DNA from: Virgibacillus oceani
GTDB lineage: Bacteria > Bacillota > Bacilli > Bacillales > Amphibacillaceae
Direction of reading: 5' to 3'
NCBI RefSeq assembly: GCF_014638995.1
Contig: NZ_BMFR01000015.1
Coordinates: 1-64,000 of the forward strand
DNA length: 64,000 nucleotides
The notes beneath the pieces are model-generated. The model was given only the letters and a program-made list of their open reading frames with translations, was not told where the DNA came from and did no database searches. The position numbers and the translations under genes are program-made. Of the stretch, positions 42,672 through 50,290 are shown piece after piece (the first letter of the stretch is position 1; each line of letters starts with the position of its first letter).

Positions 42672-42703
42672 CGGGACGAGGGGTCTGACCCCTCGTCCCG
42701 CTA
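42671..42703. repeat. GGGACxxGGGGTC hairpin repeat, copy 2
   Basis: Perfect 16-bp arms (42671-42686 and 42688-42703) around a single central T; it overlaps the last base of the RQC-gene stop codon. It differs from copy 1 at the GA/TC pair inside the stem but stays fully paired. Confidence 0.88.
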
Positions 42704-42765
42704 GTTGTTTTGTTGATCCGTCTAAAGGGTATACTAAAACAAAAATTATAAAGGAGTTTTTAAGA

Positions 42766-43419
42766 ATGTCAGGAAACCTATATACGACAGAGAATATGAA
42801 AAATTTAAAACAATTAAACGACCTAGCATCTGAGCAATTGCAGGCTTTTAACGATTTTAATGCAGCCGTTTTTCAGGATGGTGCCTTATCCAGAAAAGAG
42901 AAGGAAATCATCGCTGTTGCAATTGCCCATGTAACCGAATGTCCCTACTGCATTGACAGCCATACAAAAAGTGCTAAAAAGGCTGGTGCTTCATTGGAAG
43001 AATTAGCGGAAGCTGTGTTTGTTACAGCGGCGGTGGAGGCGGGTGGAGCGGTCACCCACAGTACCCATGTCCATAACGCTATGGATAACGATGCATCAGA
43101 TGTTCTTTATGCCCGTTCGAATTTGAAAAAATTGGGCCAATTAGGCAAGTATGCTGCGAAGGGTTTTAAAGGCTATTCTGCATTTAGTGCCGCGGCAACA
43201 AAGGATGGAAAACTTAGTGCTGCATTTAAAGAAATTATTGCCGTAGCGGTAGGAACTGCAACACAATGCCCTTACTGTATTGATGTCCACTCCAAAAATG
43301 CTGAAAAACAAGGTGCAACAGGTGAACAATTAGCGGAGGCCATTATGGTATCGTCCGCATTGCGTGCTGGTGGTGCATATGCTCATATGGGGAATATGAT
43401 TGAGAGTTATCGGGATTAG
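42766..43419 (+). CDS. Tandem AhpD/carboxymuconolactone-decarboxylase-like protein
   Basis: A 217-residue protein made of two CMD/AhpD-fold repeats. Each contains the peroxidase-type CxxC-x-x-H motif: ECPYCIDSHTKSAKKAG (about 60-76) and QCPYCIDVHSKNAEKQG (about 165-181), both preceded by LS-x-x-x-KEIIAVA. Stand-alone AhpD-like domains act as thiol-dependent peroxidase/reductase partners, so a role in detoxifying organic peroxides is likely. The frame opens at 42562, but AAAGGAG at 42750 sets the ATG at 42766. The internal duplication is obvious by eye. Confidence 0.88.
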   Translation: MSGNLYTTENMKNLKQLNDLASEQLQAFNDFNAAVFQDGALSRKEKEIIAVAIAHVTECPYCIDSHTKSAKKAGASLEELAEAVFVTAAVEAGGAVTHSTHVHNAMDNDASDVLYARSNLKKLGQLGKYAAKGFKGYSAFSAAATKDGKLSAAFKEIIAVAVGTATQCPYCIDVHSKNAEKQGATGEQLAEAIMVSSALRAGGAYAHMGNMIESYRD

Positions 43420-43586
43420 GGTTTTCCAGCAAATCCAGGCTGTCTGTTACAAGGTATTGAAAGAGAAAGGCTGAGTGACAAGATGGAAGCAGTTCACATT
43501 GTTGATTTGTTATTAAAAGCATATGATAACTCGTTTAACTAGTGCTTTTCCTTAACAGGGATCACGCCGCCAATATTGCATCATAC

Positions 43587-43631
43587 TAAATCCTCTCTAA
43601 GGTAAAAGTCTTTAGTTAGGATTTAATTTTT
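43587..43631 (+). terminator. Terminator in the 43.4-43.7 kb gap
   Basis: TAAATCCT (43587-43594) pairs with AGGATTTA (43618-43625), the inner TCTAAGG/CTTTAG helix extends it, and ATTTTT follows. Upstream in the gap there is only a 19-codon frame (43482-43541), possibly a gene remnant. Confidence 0.7.
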
Positions 43632-43692
43632 AAAAGGAATTCTAAGAATAAATGTTGAATTGTATTAGAATTTAAAGTAGGGAGGGATAGCT

Positions 43693-44181
43693 ATGTTAGA
43701 CTTTAAAACCACTGATTTATGTGATGACTATTCAGATGCACTGCAAATTAGCAATATTGCATTCCGTTCTTTTGGAAAAAAGACACGTTTTTCGGGAAAA
43801 ATTGAAACCGTAAATGTGTATGAAGATAACGTGCTCATAGTGGAAGCGCTTAAAAATGTACCAGAAGGCTCCGTTATCGTTGTAAACGGTGGTGGTTCTA
43901 ATCGATGCGCACTTCTCGGTGATCGTTTAGCAGGCATTGCGCAATCAAGAAAGTTAGCAGGCATTATTATAAATGGTTATGTGAGAGACTCTGTTGACCT
44001 TGCTAAAATAGATGTTGGAATTCTTGCATTAGGAACACATCCGTTAAAAAGTAAAAAATATGGCACCGGCGATCGTAATAGCATTCTTCATTTTGGTGGA
44101 GTAGAGTGGAGACCAGGAGAATATGTTTACGCGGATGAGGACGGAGTTATTATTTCTATAAAACCTCTTTTAGCGGATTAG
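43693..44181 (+). CDS. RraA-like family protein
   Basis: A 162-residue member of the RraA/HMG-aldolase fold family. Visible: [13 protein letters not shown] at the N-terminus, [22 protein letters not shown] (about 63-85; the Gly-Gly-Asp binding loop) and [15 protein letters not shown] (about 96-110), whose Arg-Asp pair binds metal and substrate in the aldolases. Short family members like this act either as RNase E inhibitors (Gram-negative) or as 4-hydroxy-4-methyl-2-oxoglutarate/oxaloacetate-processing aldolases. As Bacillus lacks RNase E, an enzymatic role is more plausible. The start has GGGAGGG upstream. It stands alone. Confidence 0.87.
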   Translation: MLDFKTTDLCDDYSDALQISNIAFRSFGKKTRFSGKIETVNVYEDNVLIVEALKNVPEGSVIVVNGGGSNRCALLGDRLAGIAQSRKLAGIIINGYVRDSVDLAKIDVGILALGTHPLKSKKYGTGDRNSILHFGGVEWRPGEYVYADEDGVIISIKPLLAD

Positions 44182-44512
44182 TCTTAGAACTAAAAGGGAA
44201 AACGATCTGGCAATAACCGTTAATATGGAATAACAGTATATGATAAATCTGCAGTAAGGCTAGTTACTAGGGATAGCTAGCCTTAGTCAGATGGCATTAT
44301 GGAAGGGAAGGTTGAGGTTGTAACAATAAAATGCTTTTCCATTGATTTGAGGTAGCAGAAGATAAGAAACACCGAAATTATTTTTTGTGAGTGAAGTGTA
44401 CACATGGTTCTTATCAAAGATATGTCTCCCATCCTGCCTGTTCACTATCAAATAATGCCGGAATTCTTAAGCCAACTTAATTCACGTTCCACAGAAAATT
44501 TCTCCCTGCACC
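44182..44512. other. Gene-free region with stem-loop
   Basis: No gene seen in 331 bases. AAGGCTAG (44256-44263) and CTAGCCTT (44277-44284) form an exact 8-bp stem without a T-run, probably the 3' end of the RraA-like transcript. The plus-strand frame at 44404 is a shadow of the minus-strand gene. Confidence 0.45.
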
Positions 44513-45133
44513 TTATTTTTGACTGCTCTTCTTCTTATAATAACGACGTGCCTTTTCCCGATTCCCGCAATCCGCCATCGAACACCAGCGGCGGCTTTTG
44601 TTTCGGCTTGAATCGAAAAACAGCCATCCGCACGGTTCTCCTTCACACTGCTTAACCCGGTTCAAATTTCCTGAAAGCAAGAGGTCTATTGCAGACTGCA
44701 CAATTGGCCAAAGCATGCAATCAAGTTCATTTTCACCCTTTTGAAATGTTAAGGCAAAATTACCGTCTTTTGGAATAATTTCCGCCAAACTATACGCCTT
44801 TGTCAAATAGTTATTTAAAATAGCAAGGTCTAAAGTATCGGTCTTTAGGCCATTAGCGATTGATCTGAATAAACGAAAAATAGCTTCCCTCAATTCAATA
44901 GCTTCCCCTAAGGTCTTTTCGGCTTGGTCTGAATAACGATTTGCCTTTTCAAGTAATTGCTTTTCTTGAGGAATGCTTAAAATTTCCGCGTGCCGACTCC
45001 ACTCGACCAATTTTTCGTAATTTAGTAACCGTTCATTTGGATTGTCTCCATTATGCCAACTAACCGTGTTGGCGAAATCTAAACATAGGCGTTCACCAAT
45101 TAAAATTCCCGAATCTGTGTTTAAATTAGACAT
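44513..45133 (-). CDS. ABATE / CGNR zinc-finger transcriptional regulator
   Basis: A 206-residue protein of the ABATE + zf-CGNR plan: LCLDFANTVSWH at the N-terminus (stress-induced transcription-factor-like domain) and a C-terminal treble-clef finger, GWLFFDSSRNKSRRWCSMADCGNREKARRYY in pieces (CGWLFFDSSRNKSRRWCSMA; DCGNREKARRYY), with the diagnostic C-G-N-R. It is a probable DNA-binding regulator. A TTG three codons upstream overlaps the ribosome site, so the ATG at 45133 is preferred. It is divergent from a perfect sigma-A promoter whose downstream gene has decayed to a nine-codon frame. Confidence 0.86.
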   Translation of the reverse strand: MSNLNTDSGILIGERLCLDFANTVSWHNGDNPNERLLNYEKLVEWSRHAEILSIPQEKQLLEKANRYSDQAEKTLGEAIELREAIFRLFRSIANGLKTDTLDLAILNNYLTKAYSLAEIIPKDGNFALTFQKGENELDCMLWPIVQSAIDLLLSGNLNRVKQCEGEPCGWLFFDSSRNKSRRWCSMADCGNREKARRYYKKKSSQK

Positions 45134-45159
45134 TTTGTGCAACCTTCCTTCTTATAACC

Positions 45160-45201
45160 ATTATAAAGGGTATTGACAGTTATAATCAATCGTTTTATAA
45201 T
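45160..45201. promoter_or_regulatory. Overlapping divergent promoters of the ABATE regulator locus
   Basis: Plus strand: TTGACA (45173-45178), 17 bases, TATAAT (45196-45201), a perfect consensus. Minus strand: TTGATT (45189-45184), 18 bases, TATAAT (45165-45160). The region is dense in TTATAA words (45152-45157, 45161-45166), which may be regulator sites. Confidence 0.75.
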
Positions 45202-45231
45202 ATAACCACCAAAATGATTATAGGGGGTTGT

Positions 45232-45261
45232 ATGATGCCGAGAACTTTTTTCGTGTTTTGA
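45232..45261 (+). pseudogene. Nine-codon frame behind a consensus promoter, probable gene remnant
   Basis: AGGGGG (45222-45227) followed by ATGATG and a short frame (MMPRTFFVF) that stops at 45259. The signals are those of a strongly expressed gene, but no body follows. It may be the decayed target of the ABATE regulator or a leader peptide for the GNAT gene 108 bases downstream. Confidence 0.35.
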
Positions 45262-45368
45262 CCCGTACAAATAACGATCAATTGTAATCGGTTCTCAATG
45301 GATGCCCGTCTTACTAGCCTAAAACGAAGGCAGCTAAATTTAGAAGTTTTTTGATGGGGGTGGCATAA

Positions 45369-45932
45369 ATGCAGGTTGAAATCAGTCCATTAACACCAGA
45401 TCGGTGGCATGATGTAGAGCATTTGTTTGGAAAATGTGGTGCTTGTGATGGGTGTTGGTGTATGCATTGGCGTTTAAGAAATAAGGACTTTAAAAAGCGA
45501 AGTAACGCTACAAACCGATCCGATTTTAAAAATATTGTTGAAGAAAATCGGCAGCCGGGGTTACTGGCATATGTAGAAGGAGAGCCTGTTGGTTGGTGTT
45601 CAATTGCGCCACGTAGAGAGTTTAACGAACGAATTACCTATTCCCATGTTTTTAAACCGGTCGATGATAAGCCGGTGTGGTCCATCCTTTGCTTTTACAT
45701 ACATAAAGACTTTCGAAAGCAGGGAATTGCCAAGCAGTTATTGAAAGCAGCGATTGAATACGCATGTGCACATGGCGCCAAAACATTGGAGGCATTCCCA
45801 AAGGATACTGCCGGCCACGCCTCTGATGCAGACGTGTATACGGGTCCGGTGAGCCTGTTTCAATCATTCAACTTCATTGAAATTTGTCGTCGCCATCCAA
45901 AGAGACCTATCATGAGGTATGATGTTATGTAA
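45369..45932 (+). CDS. GNAT N-acetyltransferase with N-terminal Cys cluster
   Basis: A 187-residue acetyltransferase. An unusual cysteine-rich segment, FGKCGACDGCWCMHWR (about 20-35), precedes the GNAT fold and is characteristic of one family subgroup. Motif A is YIHKDFRKQGIAKQLLKAAI (about 117-136). The C-terminal half includes TAGHASDADVYTGPVSLFQS, again typical of that subgroup. The substrate is unknown. It is preceded by GGGGGTGG and lies downstream of the strong divergent promoter of the ABATE locus. Confidence 0.85.
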   Translation: MQVEISPLTPDRWHDVEHLFGKCGACDGCWCMHWRLRNKDFKKRSNATNRSDFKNIVEENRQPGLLAYVEGEPVGWCSIAPRREFNERITYSHVFKPVDDKPVWSILCFYIHKDFRKQGIAKQLLKAAIEYACAHGAKTLEAFPKDTAGHASDADVYTGPVSLFQSFNFIEICRRHPKRPIMRYDVM

Positions 45933-46030
45933 ATTTCCGCGGGGCTAACAACAACCGAAATTTTTTGAAGTTTACAGAGGGATACTGACCCTATGAATTA
46001 ATGAATTCACCTACTGGGAAAACGGCTCTT

Positions 46031-46075
46031 TACCTGGGAGAGACCTTATAGGTAACCAGCGGCATCTCAGGAACT
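46031..46075 (+). promoter_or_regulatory. Degenerate glycine-riboswitch-like element upstream of the DinB-like gene
   Basis: GGGAGAGACC (46036-46045) followed by an ACC/GGT mini-stem and TCTCAGG (46065-46071) resembles the two conserved strands of a glycine aptamer, but the conserved middle block (GCCGAAGGGGCAA-like) is missing. TTACCT/AGGTAA (46030-46035 and 46050-46055) also pair. It is at most a decayed or divergent aptamer. No gene is seen in 45933-46181. Confidence 0.25.
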
Positions 46076-46181
46076 GATTTGACTTATCAGATTTGAAAGG
46101 GGTGATACGCAGCTCATAATCACCGGTCAGGTAGTAACAATGGATTGATGTGTAAATTAATTATTTTTTGGAGGGATAACG

Positions 46182-46643
46182 ATGAATGAAACATGGAGAA
46201 ATTCTGTTAAAACCTTAGTAAAAGAAACATTTGGAGGTCCGCCTAGTGAAGGAGGTATGTTCACAGAGGCACGGCCAAACAGCGGACTTTTCGGGACTTT
46301 GGATAAATTGACCGCAAATGAGGCATCCGTTTCGGTTAATGGGGCGACAGTTGCGGCACATGCTGATCATACCCGCTTTTATTTATGGGGAACAAATGCC
46401 ATCCTGAAAGACGGTAAGCAGCCAGACATGAATTGGGAAGAAAGCTGGAAAATTAGTTCTGTGGATGATGAAGGATGGCATCGAATTCGGGAAGAATTAC
46501 GACATGAATACGCAACACTTTTAGAATCTCTTGATGAATTGGAATGGAATGAACCACTTACAAAAGAGGTGTTAGGTTCTTTGGCACATTCAGCTTATCA
46601 TCTTGGAGCTATTCGCCAAATGCTAAAAGCGATCAAGATGTAG
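46182..46643 (+). CDS. DinB-like four-helix-bundle protein
   Basis: A 153-residue DinB/YfiT-superfamily protein. The three metal-binding His typical of the fold are visible: AAHADHTRFYLW near 60, and HSAYHLGAIRQML near 135-147. Such proteins are thiol-S-transferase-like (bacillithiol or similar) metalloproteins, often stress-linked. TTGGAGGG lies eight bases before the ATG. It is followed by a clear terminator at 46701, so it is monocistronic. Confidence 0.83.
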   Translation: MNETWRNSVKTLVKETFGGPPSEGGMFTEARPNSGLFGTLDKLTANEASVSVNGATVAAHADHTRFYLWGTNAILKDGKQPDMNWEESWKISSVDDEGWHRIREELRHEYATLLESLDELEWNEPLTKEVLGSLAHSAYHLGAIRQMLKAIKM

Positions 46644-46700
46644 CCTTACTAAAAATAAAGTTTGGTCTACTTGACACTTAAATCTGCTTTATATGATTTA

Positions 46701-46740
46701 AAAAGATTCCATTTGAAAAAGGCAAATTGGATTCTTTTTT
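46701..46740 (+). terminator. Rho-independent terminator of the DinB-like gene
   Basis: AAAAGATTCCATTTG pairs with CAAATTGGATTCTTTT (one bulge), ending in TTTTTT. Confidence 0.82.
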
Positions 46741-46824
46741 GAAGATTTAAGTTTCGGTTTAAAAATGTTTAACTATTGCTTACTATCAAAGGGTTCCAGA
46801 CCAAGTAATTGGAGGGGAATTAGG

Positions 46825-47647
46825 TTGGAACAATTTAAACTAACTAGAAGCTTTTCATCATCTTTCGGACAAATCAGTTACGATATCATGGGAGAAGGCC
46901 CTCCCTTAATCCTTGTACATGGAACCCCATGGTCATCGTTTAACTGGCGGCATATCATTCCCGCTTTAAGTCAATGGTTTACCGTGCATTATTATGATCT
47001 TTTGGGTTATGGCCAGTCTGAAATGCCGGATGGGGATGTATCACTTGGAGTCCAGAATAAAATTTTCTCGGAACTTCTCAATTATTGGGAACTGAATAAT
47101 CCTATTGTGATTGGACATGATTTCGGCGGGACAACCGTTTTAAGAACACATCTTTTGGAAAAAAGGGAATTTGAAAAAATAATACTTATTGACCCTGTAG
47201 CTGTTTCGCCATGGGGTTCTTCTTTTTTCTCACATGTGAAAAAAAATGAAGCAGCCTTTCAGGGAATTCCCGAGTACATTCATGAGGCAATAATTTCGAC
47301 TTATGTTCAGGGAGCAAAATATAATTCCATGGATGAAGAAACATTAAAGGGAATCATTACGCCCTTTCTTGGTGCAACGGGTCAGCGTGCATTTTATCGG
47401 CAAATTGCGCATGCGGATCAAAGGTTTACAGAGGAAATCGAATCAGTTTACAACGAGATAAAAGCACCTGTATGCATAATTTGGGGGGAGCAAGACAGTT
47501 GGATTCCAATTGAAAAGGAAGTATATTGCATAATACATCAAAACGTCTTAATTTGTTTCGGTTCCCAATGCGGGATATTTGGTACAGGAAGATCAACCTG
47601 CAGAACTTGTATCCCATATACTGAAGTTCTTATTACCTAAACAATAA
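46825..47647 (+). pseudogene. Alpha/beta hydrolase (Asp-nucleophile, dehalogenase/epoxide-hydrolase type), frameshifted
   Basis: The first 230 codons from the TTG at 46825 (GGAGGGG upstream) encode a good alpha/beta hydrolase: HGTPWSSFNWR oxyanion region and nucleophile elbow GHDFGGT with Asp, as in haloalkane dehalogenases and epoxide hydrolases. The reading frame then leaves the family. Resuming it needs one added base near the A-run at 47513-47516 (giving LHNTSKRLNLFRFP) and another near the C-run at 47564-47566 (giving NAGYLVQEDQPAELVSHIL up to the TAA at 47645). Even then the catalytic His of the NAGH motif is Tyr. The three defects argue for real decay. As read, translation ends at 47640 with an unrelated tail. 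Confidence 0.75.
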
Positions 47648-47665
47648 TGCGCGATTAAAGTATAA

Positions 47666-47700
47666 GCCTAATTCCTCTAAAACAAGGGGATTAGGTTTTT
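47666..47700 (+). terminator. Terminator after the alpha/beta hydrolase gene
   Basis: GCCTAAT (47667-47672 region) pairs with ATTAGG (47690-47695), followed by TTTTT. The stem has an internal mismatch. Confidence 0.6.
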
Positions 47701-47817
47701 CACTTTCAAATCTTTATGGATATTTGCACTGGAAGTAATCATCAAAGAAGCACTTTCTGTTTGACGTATATCAGTTTCGTGTTACTCTTTAGTAAAATGA
47801 ATTTTGGGGGCGCGGAA

Positions 47818-48468
47818 ATGATTAAAGCCGTTATATTTGATTTTGATGGTCTTATATTAGATACGGAAACCGCTTGGTATGATTCATATAAAGAGGTATT
47901 AAATAATGATCATGCATTTGATTTGCCGCTTGAGGAGTTTGTGAAATGTGTAGGGTCGGGCGATGAATCAATGTTCCGTTATTTAAGAAAAGAATTGGGA
48001 AGCATTTTTAATGAAGATGTATTAAAGGATAAAGCTAATGTGCTGCATACGGAAAAGGTAAGAACTGCCAAAGCAAGAGATGGTGTTGAGGATTATTTGG
48101 CTGATGCAGCGGAGGCAGGCTATAAAATTGCTTTAGCTACCAGTTCGTCAAGAGAATGGGTGGATTTCCATTTAACGAATCTGGGACTTATTACGTATTT
48201 TGATTACCTTATCACACAAGATGATGTGGAGCATATCAAACCAGCACCTGACCTATTTTTAAAGGCGATTGAGGTTCTTAATATCCAACCTTCCGAAGCT
48301 ATTGTATTTGAAGATTCATTAAATGGATTGATCGCCGCTCAAAAAGCAAATGTAAAAACAATAATTATTCCGAATCCTGTTACAGAATCACTTCCGTTTA
48401 AAGATTATCATTTGAAGCTTCAATCAATGAAAGAAATGAGATTAGGTGAAATTGTAAAATCGATATAG
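47818..48468 (+). CDS. HAD-IA phosphatase/phosphomutase (beta-PGM-like, YhcW type)
   Basis: A 216-residue haloacid-dehalogenase-family hydrolase. Motif I is VIFDFDGLILDTETAW (nucleophile Asp8 and acid/base Asp10), motif II is LATSSSREW (Ser/Thr near 108), motif III KPAPDLFLKA (Lys near 141), and motif IV VFEDSLNGLIAA (Asp near 165). The alpha-helical cap lies between I and II, as in beta-phosphoglucomutase-like proteins. A sugar phosphate or nucleotide is the likely substrate. The frame is open from 47716, but TTGGGGGCG precedes the ATG at 47818. Confidence 0.88.
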   Translation: MIKAVIFDFDGLILDTETAWYDSYKEVLNNDHAFDLPLEEFVKCVGSGDESMFRYLRKELGSIFNEDVLKDKANVLHTEKVRTAKARDGVEDYLADAAEAGYKIALATSSSREWVDFHLTNLGLITYFDYLITQDDVEHIKPAPDLFLKAIEVLNIQPSEAIVFEDSLNGLIAAQKANVKTIIIPNPVTESLPFKDYHLKLQSMKEMRLGEIVKSI

Positions 48469-48601
48469 TTTATAGGTTCAAAAAATGAAGGAATCACTTT
48501 ACAATTTGTAAATGGCTGAATTTCCATTTTACATGTCAAAAGAATAACGCTTGCAATAAACGAACATTATGAATAAATTCGTCATCAATGTTCACTTTTG
48601 C

Positions 48602-48630
48602 TTGATTCTCTTGATTGTATTTGCTATATT
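48602..48630 (+). promoter_or_regulatory. Sigma-A promoter of the purine riboswitch transcript
   Basis: -35 TTGATT (48602-48607), 17-base spacer, -10 TATATT (48625-48630). Transcription would start near 48637, 20 bases before the aptamer. Confidence 0.68.
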
Positions 48631-48656
48631 ATCAGAGTAATAAACTTAAATAGTAT

Positions 48657-48727
48657 ACTCGTATATCCTCAGTAATATGGTCTGAGGGTCTCTACCAGGT
48701 TCCCACGGAAAGAACCGGACTACGGGT
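48657..48727 (+). promoter_or_regulatory. Guanine/hypoxanthine riboswitch aptamer
   Basis: All parts of the purine aptamer are present: P1 ACTCGTA (48657-48663) with TACGGGT (48721-48727), P2 CCTCAG with CTGAGG (48667-48672 and 48682-48687), loop L2 with ATATGG, the J2/3 core TCTCTACC (48689-48696), P3 GGTTC with GAACC, and J3/1 GGACTACG. The specificity base is C (48720, in GACTA), which marks the guanine class; adenine riboswitches have U there. It controls the purine permease that follows. Confidence 0.93.
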
Positions 48728-48807
48728 TAAAGTATAAGCGTGTTCGGCTTCGTCTAGTAGTTTATTTGTATGTATATCGCTGAATCAACTTTTCTTTAAC
48801 CTTTATT

Positions 48808-48855
48808 AAGTCCAGATGGTAGAAATCATTCTACATTTTCTGGGCTTTTATTATT
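48808..48855 (+). terminator. Riboswitch-controlled terminator
   Basis: AAGTCCAGA (48808-48816) pairs with TCTGGGCTT (48839-48847), with an inner GTAGAA/TTCTAC stem and a T-rich tail. It lies 80 bases after the aptamer and 92 before the permease start, the expression platform expected for guanine-induced termination. No gene is present in 48469-48946. Confidence 0.82.
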
Positions 48856-48946
48856 TTGGCTAAAGTTCGGGTATACCGGCAATTGGTAGATTTTTAAAGG
48901 GAAAAATCCTGATTACAATCTAGTACAGCGAGGGGAGAGTCATTAG

Positions 48947-50263
48947 ATGAACAGAACTAAATTAACAGAGAAACTATTTCAACTATCCGCAAATAAAACG
49001 ACTGCAAGAACAGAATTTACTGCAGGGCTAACGGTTTTCATGACAATGCTTTATGTATTAATTGTTGTACCAGGGATGCTGGAAGGCGCTGGTATACCTA
49101 AAGGGCCAGTTACAGTGGCTGTTATTCTCATGACAGGACTTATAACGATCATAATGGGAATATACAGTAACAGACCTTTTGCGCTTGCTCCTGGTCTCGG
49201 TTCAGTTGCTTTTCTTTCCGTAACACTTGTGTTGGCGGAAGGAATCCCATGGCAGGTTGGTATGGGAATGGTTTTCGTTTCTGGTGTTTTATTTGTCTTA
49301 TTTACAATTTTTGGGTTAAGACAACTGATTGTTCGGCTTGTTCCACCGGCAATTAAATTATCGATTGGGGCGGGAGTTGGATTATTTATCGCACTTATCG
49401 GCTTTCGTAATGCTGGATTAGTAACGGCAAGCGAAAGTGCAAATTCCCTGCAGCTTGGTGACATCGGATCTCCTAATGCGATTTTGGCACTTATCGGTTT
49501 TTTTATAATGAGTGTTCTGTTAGCAAGAAATGTCCGGGGTCATCTATTAATTGGGATCGTTGCAGTTACTTTAATTGGAATTCCGATGGGGGTAACACAA
49601 TTGCCTAGTTCTGTATTTTCGTTTCCGGAAAGTGTTGCGCCAGTCCTATTTCAATTGGACATTATGGAAGCATTGAAGATATCATATTTCCCGTTTCTGC
49701 TGGCATTTTTTGTCCCCGACTTCTTTTCAAGTCTTGGAACGATGCTTGGAGTAGCAGGCAAAGGGAACATGCTAGACAAAAATGGCGATCTGCCTCAGAT
49801 TGATAAACCGTTTGTTGTGGATGCAGGTGGAACGGTTCTGGGGTCATTGTTTTCTGTACCGGTTATGACGACCTATGTTGAATCGGCAACTGGTGTAGAG
49901 GCAGGTGGACGTACAGGATTGACGGCAGTTTCAACAGGGGTTTTATTCTTGCTCACCTTGTTTGTTACACCGTTAATCATGATCATCCCAACAGAAGCGA
50001 CTGCGCCAGCATTAATTTTAGTCGGATTGACAATGCTTTCCTCTGTTCGAAACATTAATTTTGAAGATGTAACAGAGTCATTGCCAGCATTTATGACAAT
50101 CGTTATTACTATTTTTACATTCAATTTTGGGAATGGAATTGCAGCTGGGATTATTATATATGTACTGGTAAAAAGCTTGTCTGGCCGGCAAAAGGAAATA
50201 CATCCCGGTTTGTACATTTTGCTAATCCCACTTATTATTTATTTTATTACTTTAGCTGAATAA
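48947..50263 (+). CDS. pbuG: Guanine/hypoxanthine permease (AzgA/PbuG family)
   Basis: A 438-residue purine permease of the AzgA-like nucleobase:cation symporter 2 group, 12-14 membrane segments. Family stretches: TEFTAGLTVFMTMLYVLIV (about 22-40), GIYSNRPFALAPGLGSVAF (substrate-binding segment), FFVPDFFSSLGTMLGVAGKG (about 253-275) and TTYVESATGVEAGGRTGLTA (about 308-327). The guanine riboswitch in the leader shows that it imports guanine or hypoxanthine and is shut off when they are abundant. It is followed after 27 bases by adenine deaminase, so both share the transcript. Confidence 0.92.
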   Translation: MNRTKLTEKLFQLSANKTTARTEFTAGLTVFMTMLYVLIVVPGMLEGAGIPKGPVTVAVILMTGLITIIMGIYSNRPFALAPGLGSVAFLSVTLVLAEGIPWQVGMGMVFVSGVLFVLFTIFGLRQLIVRLVPPAIKLSIGAGVGLFIALIGFRNAGLVTASESANSLQLGDIGSPNAILALIGFFIMSVLLARNVRGHLLIGIVAVTLIGIPMGVTQLPSSVFSFPESVAPVLFQLDIMEALKISYFPFLLAFFVPDFFSSLGTMLGVAGKGNMLDKNGDLPQIDKPFVVDAGGTVLGSLFSVPVMTTYVESATGVEAGGRTGLTAVSTGVLFLLTLFVTPLIMIIPTEATAPALILVGLTMLSSVRNINFEDVTESLPAFMTIVITIFTFNFGNGIAAGIIIYVLVKSLSGRQKEIHPGLYILLIPLIIYFITLAE

Positions 50264-50290
50264 TAATATATGCGAAGGGAGATTTTATCT

